Assembly: GCF_002776525.5 (NCBI RefSeq)
Contig: NC_045443.1
Coordinates: 37,144,148-37,208,147 of the forward strand
DNA: 64,000 nucleotides
Reading direction: 5' to 3'
Source of the DNA: Piliocolobus tephrosceles
Taxonomy: Eukaryota; Chordata; Mammalia; Primates; Cercopithecidae
The translations under genes and the position numbers were made by a program. This document shows, one piece after another, positions 50,957-59,400 of the stretch (within the stretch, counting starts at the first letter, position 1; each line of letters opens with the position of its first letter). Under the pieces are notes generated by a model. It made no database searches. It worked only from the letters and a program-made list of their open reading frames with translations, and was not told the origin of the DNA.

Positions 50957-53900
50957 GCTATTTGGATGTTAGATTTTAACTGCTTTGATTTTTCCATGTG
51001 AGATAGACTTTATTAAGTAGTGTTATTTTTGGTAATGTTTCTAATGGCAGTAAATCTAGTGGCTTTGCAATGTGAACTCTGAATCTCTTCATTAATGAAG
51101 GTGTCAGTTCATTTATATTAGTGTTTTTCATATTTCTAGTTTCTGTGAGTGCAGAATCTTTTGTTTAATTGACCTCTTGAAATAGTACCCAGGTTTCCTA
51201 AAAGTAAAACAATTCAGAATGGGAAATAGTTTGGTTGACAGTGGGATAGGAGACCTAGAACCTTGTCTAACGAACTTTTTTCTCTTACCCTTGACAAATT
51301 TTAAGACAAATAATCTAGAAAAAAATTGATTTGGTGTCAGTTAATTTAGAGGCAAGGCATTTAATTTTCTTACCCCAGCAAAGTTTTGCATTGACATTTT
51401 TTTTTTTTCTTGTACAGCTTTACATGGTCTTAGTCTGCTAGCATTAGCATTGCTGGACTAGGATCTATGATCTATCCATCAGATTTTCTTTAAAAATCAC
51501 TTTACCAAGTGAAATTATACACATAAAATAGCTTAATCATTTTGTATTGAAATAGGTGTCACAAACTCGTCTGAATACAGTACATCTGGACCACTCAATA
51601 CTCCAGGTAATCGGATTGATGACTTTGGGTGTTTACAAAGATACACACACACACACATACATACACTTACAATGTTGTAATGTTCTGCTGGTTATTGACT
51701 TACTAGGACTTGATACTTATTTTTCTCATACTGAGCTCTTAAGTGCTACTTCTCTTTGGATACTAAAGTTTAGATGGCCAACTAAGTATTTGAAACAATT
51801 TCATGAATAAGAGAGATTAAACCACATTTTAAGGGAATTTGAATAAAACATATTACAACTCCTTTACTATTTTAGACATAGTATTTTTAAAATGCCTTCA
51901 TAAACAAATTAGTTCAATCTATTTCCACTCAGTCTGAGTAAATACAACCTGTAGTAAAGAGAAGAAACTTCAAGATAGATGATAAAGAGCATTTTGGAAA
52001 AGAGTTTACAATTCTATCAAAACATCCACTTTTGTTATTGTTGTTGCTTGTTTTTAGGCCTTACCCTACGATTGAATATAAATTTACTTGGTTACATAAC
52101 AGGGTCATTAGATATAAACAATCATGGGAAATGTAAAGTTTTAAAATATACAGATTTTTCCCTATGAGTGGGAGAATTGATTTTTCCTCATATATTGATA
52201 AATTATTAGTATTAGATAATAGACTCATTGACTAAAATGTACCTCTGTCCTATTTGTGCCACAGCTCCTGATAAAAATGAACATGTAATGTTTTATTTCT
52301 AAAGTTGAAAAATATTTCTGTAAGGGGTGCAGCATATGTTAGTAATTGTACAGGACCCCAAATACATAAGCTCTTAATGATTCGTGAACATACTGAAGAA
52401 GTGTGGACTGCAGAGTTAATCATGTATGTGACTTTGGCAAGTCCCAGTTCTCACAGAGTTATCCATTATATATGTTATATAATATACAGTATAAAAAATT
52501 CATTGATGGCCTTCAATGCCAACTTTTAAGGTCCCATGTAGACGTTCCAATATCTTGTATATTTAAAATGAATATATGTCTTAACATTGAAATAATCTAT
52601 GCCTTGTGTTGAATAGAAAAAGGATCCCACATTCCAGAAGCAACTCCAAAATACTCAGAAACAAATGCAATTATTGGTAAGTAAAAATGGTTATGATATT
52701 CATTCATATATTTATACCCACACCAGTACCTAATGAGATCACAGAAACAAATTTACAAAATTTGAAACTAGTTTTGTTTATTTATTTATTTACAAGGTCT
52801 CACTCTGTCATCCAGGCTGGAGGGCAGTGGTGAAATCATAGCTCTCTGTAACCTCTGACTCCTGGGCTCAAGCAATCCTCCTGCCTTAGCCTCCTGGGTA
52901 ACTGAGACTATAGGAAGGCACCACCATGCCTGGATATTCCTTTTCCTTGGTAGAGGCAGAGTCTTGCTATGTTGCCCAGTCAGGTCTTGAACTTCTGGCC
53001 TCGAATGATCCTCCCACCTCAGCTTTCCAAAATGCTGAAATGATGGGCATGAGCCACTGTGCACAACCTGAAACTAGTTTTAAAAATGTCCCCATCATCT
53101 GTCTGTTTAATCATTGTATGTTTGAATGATACCACATTTGTACTATTTTTTTTTCCAGAAAACATGTATACACACACACACACAAATATATGCATATACC
53201 TATACACAGTCATATATACACACATTTATATGTATAGAGATAAATGATGTAATTCTTTACTGTCATTCAATATAAATGGGACTTCATTCAGACTTAGAAA
53301 AACTATCTCTACCAAAAAAGCAAAGCAAGAAAGCATACAAACCACTGCTTCCTTCCATATATTCCATCCCATATTAGAGACAATTTTTGTTTTCCTATGG
53401 GAAGCAAGATGTTTTCAATCTTGCTTTATTTTAGCTGGAAGAGCCAACTTAGGGTACACTAAAGAAGTACTCATGTACTAGTTTTAGTGAGTCTTTGCAG
53501 TAGTGAAAGAAAGCAAGCACTGATTTAAGGTGGTGGCTCTGAGAATTGAACCTTTCAGTGATTTTATTTCCCTTAGGACAAAAATGCTTTAAAACAGACC
53601 TAGAAGGTATGCTAATTGTTCTAAATAATTATGTACATGTTCCTCTGAATATTTTGTAGGTGAAGCATCTACCTGGAGCAAAGGAGCATATAAGTCTTTC
53701 AATGGCCGCATCTTTTTGTTCGAATCTTCATGCCCGTACACTTTCTGCCGTCACTGCGTTGAATCTGGAGGGGATTTCAATATTGAAATCAAACGAAACA
53801 ATGATAGTGAGACTGAAAAAATAACAGTTCTAATTGACAATAACGACATCTCTATTTTTGGTGACACCATTTTAGTTAATGGAGAAAGGTAAATACCGTA

Positions 53901-56387
53901 GTGTTTTGGGTAAATGATATAAAATTATTTAAAGTGACCTGAGCAAAAAAAGAAAAAAAAAAAAAAGAAAAGAAAAAGACAGAAAGGGAGATGATACTTT
54001 CTTCCCATTTTTATGCTCATATTGATATTTTAATTGATTATTGGCCAAGAGTTTGATAAATGTGTAAGACTTTGACATATTTGGGATTGTAAGACATTGT
54101 ATTTATTCCTATAACAAGACGGAAAAAAGTTCTGTTGTTTGAGTATACTGACTATCTAGATTATGGGAAATGTGTGTATTCAACAAATCTGATTATTTTT
54201 GTTGAACGTTTCAGGATATTTCAGTTTTCATTTGCAAGTTTAACACCAAGTATAAATTTAAGATTTTATAAGTTAAAAATTGAGGAAGTTAAAACTCTTA
54301 GTCCATGATTTTTAGAGGGAGCAATTCAGATTTGGAAGGGATGACATATTAGAATACTTTCCACAATAAGAAAATGAGGCATGATATTCTACTTGGGAAC
54401 ATTTCAAGTTATTTTTCTCTGACACCAAACCAATGTTTCATCCTGTTAATTTCTCCAAAGCACCAAGGATCTATTAGTTGTTTTTTAGAAGTTCTTCCAG
54501 TGTTCAAAAAAGCCAGTTTCTCTTTTTCTGAATTGATAAAAAAACTTTAATATTTACCAGCAAGTATTCCATCTATAGGATACTAAATTGTTGGGTGACA
54601 TGAATTATCAGAAAACATATTATAATAGTATGATTCTTACCTTTTTACATATACTTGTATTTTACATTTTTCAGCATACAGATACCATATAACAATAAGT
54701 TGATTCACATTAAAAAATATGGAGAATATAATGTTCTGAATAGCCGTAGAGGAATCCTGACTTTAATGTGGGACAAAAATAACAAGCTCTCAGTAAGTCT
54801 ATCTATGATTTTCATGTAATCCTGTGCTTTTTGTCCTTTAGTTAAGTTACAAAAACAATACGTTATTAGGGAAGTAAGAGCTAAAGCTTACTGAGAAATC
54901 TCTATGTATTAGTCATTATACTAAACATTATCTCATTTAGTATTCAAAACATCTTAAAATACATGCTATAAATAATCATATTTTGCAGATGATGAAACTC
55001 AGGAAATGCAAAGTAAAAAAAGTTATTAGGTTGGTGCAAAATTAATTGCAGTTTTGACCGTTACTTTGAAATGGCAAATACCACAATTACTTTTGCACCA
55101 AATAATATTTTCATACACATAGTAAATGGTGGAGTTATGACCTATTCAAATTCCAGAACCAGGTCCTTAAGAAAAAGCCCTCTAACACCTCTAAGTAAGC
55201 AGCTTAGATAGACTTGAATTTGAGGAGACATGGCCCTTTGGTTTGGGTACATTTTGTTTTGAGATGTGTTTAACATTTCATGAACATATACATGTAATTT
55301 ATTTTTAAAGCTCACTCTTCACAAGCAATATCCAACTTGTGGTCTTTGTGGTAACTTCAACAGCACTCCAGGTAACATTCCAATGTATCATTCCTAAGAA
55401 CATGCTTTCCAAAATGAAACTAAAAACTCAAATCATTTTTCAATTTTGCCTTTGTCTAAAGAATGAGAACTTATTAGAATGAAAAAATTTTACATTGCCA
55501 AGTCCATATGTAGCTTGAAAATAATGCACACATAAAAAGAATAACTTAAACTAAACAATGCTTTCTTTTTAAGGGGAAGATATTAATGAGCATATTGCCA
55601 ATAGTAAAATTCCTGGTGATTGTCCCAATGCTGTGGGTAAAAGCTATGAAGTTTGTGAAGATGGAATACAGGTAAGAAATTTATATTTCATTGTGTAGCA
55701 AATTCTAGCAATAGTTCCCTTGGTTTCTTTTTTAAAATAAATGTTATTGTGTATATTTAGGGTACACAACATGTGTACATGTTTGTCTGGTATGTGATAC
55801 ACATGGATAGTAAAATATTTACTATAGGGAAGCAAATTAACATATCCATCATCTCCTCTGAAAGATACTTCAACTTTTTTTTGTTGGTTTGTTTGTTTCT
55901 GTGGTAAGAGCAGCTGAAATCTGCTCATTTAGCATGAATCCCAGATACAGTACAATCTTATTACTTGCAGTCTTCAGATTGTACATTAGATCTCAAGACT
56001 ATTCCAGCCCCTGTAACCATTGTTTTGTTCTCTATTTCTATAGACTTAATTTTTTAAAAAAGATTACACATATAGGTGAGATCATGCAACATCTTTCTTC
56101 CTGTTTCTGGCTTATTTCACTAGTATAATGTCATCCATGCTTATCCATGCTATGATAAATGGCAAGATCTTGTTGATTTTTAGGGCTGAATAATATTCCA
56201 TTGTGCATGTATGAGCCACAGTTTCTTTATCCATTTGTTTATTTGTGAACACTCGGATTGTTTCCATATCTTAGTTATTATGATTAATGCTGCAATGAAC
56301 ACAGGAGTATAAATATCTTTACAAGGTGGTATTTCATTTCCTTTGGATATATGCCCAAAAGAGTTATTGCTGGGTCATATAGTAGTT

Positions 56388-56418
<31 letters not shown>

Positions 56419-59400
56419 GAGACAGTGTCTCACTCTGTCGCCCAGTGCAGTGGCATGATCTCTCCTCACTGCAACCTTCGCCTTCCTAGTTCAAGGAATT
56501 CTCCTGCTTCAGCCTCCCGAGTAGCTAAGGTTAGAGGTGCATATCACCAGGCCTGGCTAATTTTTGTATTTTTTGTAGAGATGGGGTTTCACCATGTTGG
56601 CCAGGCTGGTCTCAAACTCCTGACCTCCAGTGATCTGCCCTCCTTGGCATCCCAAAGTGCTGGGATTACAGGTGTGAGCCACAGCGCCTGGCGGGTAGTT
56701 CTATTTGTAATCTCTTTAGAAACCTCCATGATGTTTTTCATGATGGCTGTACCAATGTACATTTCCACCAACAGTGTGTAAGCCTTGCCTTTTCTCCACA
56801 CTCTTGCCAGCTCTGTTATCTTTTAACTTTTTGATAATAGCCATCCTAACAGGTGTGAGGTGATAGCTCTTGGTGGTTTTGAGCTGCATTTCCCTGACGA
56901 TTAATGATGTTGAGCACCTTTCATATACCTGTCGGCCATTTGTATGTCTTCTTTTGAGAAACGTCTATTTAAGTCTTTCACCGATTTTTAAATTGGGTTA
57001 TTCCTTTTTCCACTTTTGAGTTTTATATGTTCTATATAAATTTTGGATATTAATCCTCAATCAGATATATGGTTTACAATTTCACCCCTAATTTTTAGGC
57101 TTTAATTTTGTTAATTGTTTCATTGCTATGCAGAGGCACTGTTTTGATGCAGTCCCACTTGTTTATTTTTGCTTTTGTGGCCTGAGCTTTTGGTGTGATA
57201 TCCAAAACATCACTGCCAAGGCCAATGTGCAGGACCTTTTCTCCTATGTTCCTTTTGAGATTTTATATTTTCTGGTCTTAAATTTAGGTCTTTGATTAAT
57301 TTTGAATTGATTTTTGTGTATGGTATAATATATGGGTTTAATTTTATTCTTTTATGTATGGAAAACCAGTTTTTTCAGCACCATTTAGTGAAGAACCCAT
57401 CCTTTCCACCATTATGTCTTCTTTGTATTTTTGTGAAAGATAGTTGGCAGTGTATGTTTGGATTTATTTCTGGGTTCTCTATTCTGTTCCACTGGTCTGT
57501 GTGTCTGTATTTACGCCATTATGCTGTTTTTATTAACATGGCTTTGTAACCCTTGGTTCCAATTTAAGCCCTTGGTTCCATATTCTCCTAAGCACTCATA
57601 TCTTCTTCTTAGAATTCTGCAACTACTTCTTCTCCAATGTTCCTATTTCCTGTTTTTCAGCTTTGGTCTAGCTGTACATGCTAAAATAATTTCTCCCCAA
57701 TACTATAATATTTACCATGTATTAGTGTAACAATTATAATTTCCTTTGCATAGTGTTTTAGTTTGTCTGTATGGAAACTGACATGCTTCACCTTTCCACT
57801 ATCGTCTCTTGATGGTTACTGTCTTGATTCCTCTCTTAGAGTTTGGAAATCCATGTACTATGTCCCACTCACTTACTTTTGCCCCAGATATCCTTTCTGA
57901 ATTGTCATCCCTCATATCTTTTACTTTCTTTTTGAGAAAGTTACAGATAATATTTTTGACAACAGCATTTGCAGATAGTTATCATTTACTTTGTGGATTT
58001 TCTGCACTTATGTAAGCTATTATGTTGAATTTGATTGACTGCATCCATTTGGTGACTGAATGAATGTTCACACATTCCTATTTCAACTAGACTAGAATTC
58101 TCAAGATCAAGAAATGTGTGGATAGCATTAATAAAATATATTTTTGTTTTATTGAAAGAGGGTGTTGCAATTATAGCCATCCTGTCATCTTACAGCAAAG
58201 CAAATTACACCATGGCATTATACAAGATCATCTACCATCTTCCTTGTGAAATCTTACTTGATCTTTGCAGTTGGAATTGCTTTCTCTTTCTTCTGTTACC
58301 TTATGGCTCTCATTGGTACTTATAATAAGATACCCTCTATAAAAATTGCCCAAGTTTTTCTCATATGTTCCCTATAAAATTAGATGTTCCATGATAATAG
58401 GGATTATGCATTATGGTAGTTGCATAATATGTTGAAAACTTATTCCTTGTTGCTCAAAAGTGTTAGTTAAATGATTACATCAATTTACATTCAAACCAAT
58501 GTATATTTACTAAGGACCAACTTATGTGCAAGATACTGTGTTAAGCCCAGAGCATAAAAAGTCGTATTTCTTACTCTAGAGAAATCTGTAATATAGTGAG
58601 AAAAATGTACAAAAAATAATAGATGAAGAGTAATATTTGAAGATTTTATTTCACTTAATTGTATACGTCATTTGGAGAACGTTATCAGCCTGCCTCCAGC
58701 CTAATTGGTAAAAATTGTACACTTGGGCTGGGTGCGGTGGCTTACACCTGTAATCCCAGGACTTTGGGAGGCCAAGGCGGGTGAATCACAAGGTCAGGAG
58801 TTCAAGGCCAGCCTGGCCAACATGGTAAAACCCTGTCTATACTAAAAACACAAAAAATTAGCTGGGCGTGGTGGTGGGCGCCTGTAATCCCAGCTACTTG
58901 GGAGGCTGAGGCAGGAGAATTGCTTGAACCAGGAGACGAAGGTTGCAGTGAGCCGAGATCACGCCACTGCACTCCAGCCCTGGAGACAGTGTGAGACTCC
59001 ATCTCAAAAATAACAATAATTTAAAAAATTGTACATTTGTTCTACAGTAGTTTTTTGTTTCTCTAAAAATAAACAAATTGTTAAAATAGAAAACAGCTAT
59101 ATGGTGGTTGATCTGTGTTGAAATTTGAGCTTTTTTTCATTCAATAATACACGTCATTACTTCCTTTACTGAAACAGAACAAATATGTTGTTCCCAGAGC
59201 AAATACACATGACTCTGACTAAGAAAGGACAGAGTCACTTTATTTTATGGTCATCTGTTTGATTATGAACTATGAAGAGATTAACAGTTAAAGGGACAAT
59301 ATCCCTTCTGTCTATTATGGTATTCTATCAGGTACCATCCCAGTCTTTGGCATTAATCAACTCTCTTCTCACCCCTTCCATTTTCTCTGTTCTAAAATTC

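Noticed and set aside
53169..53225. CA/TA-rich stretch as a regulatory element
   Set aside because: Simple microsatellite; no evidence of function beyond composition.
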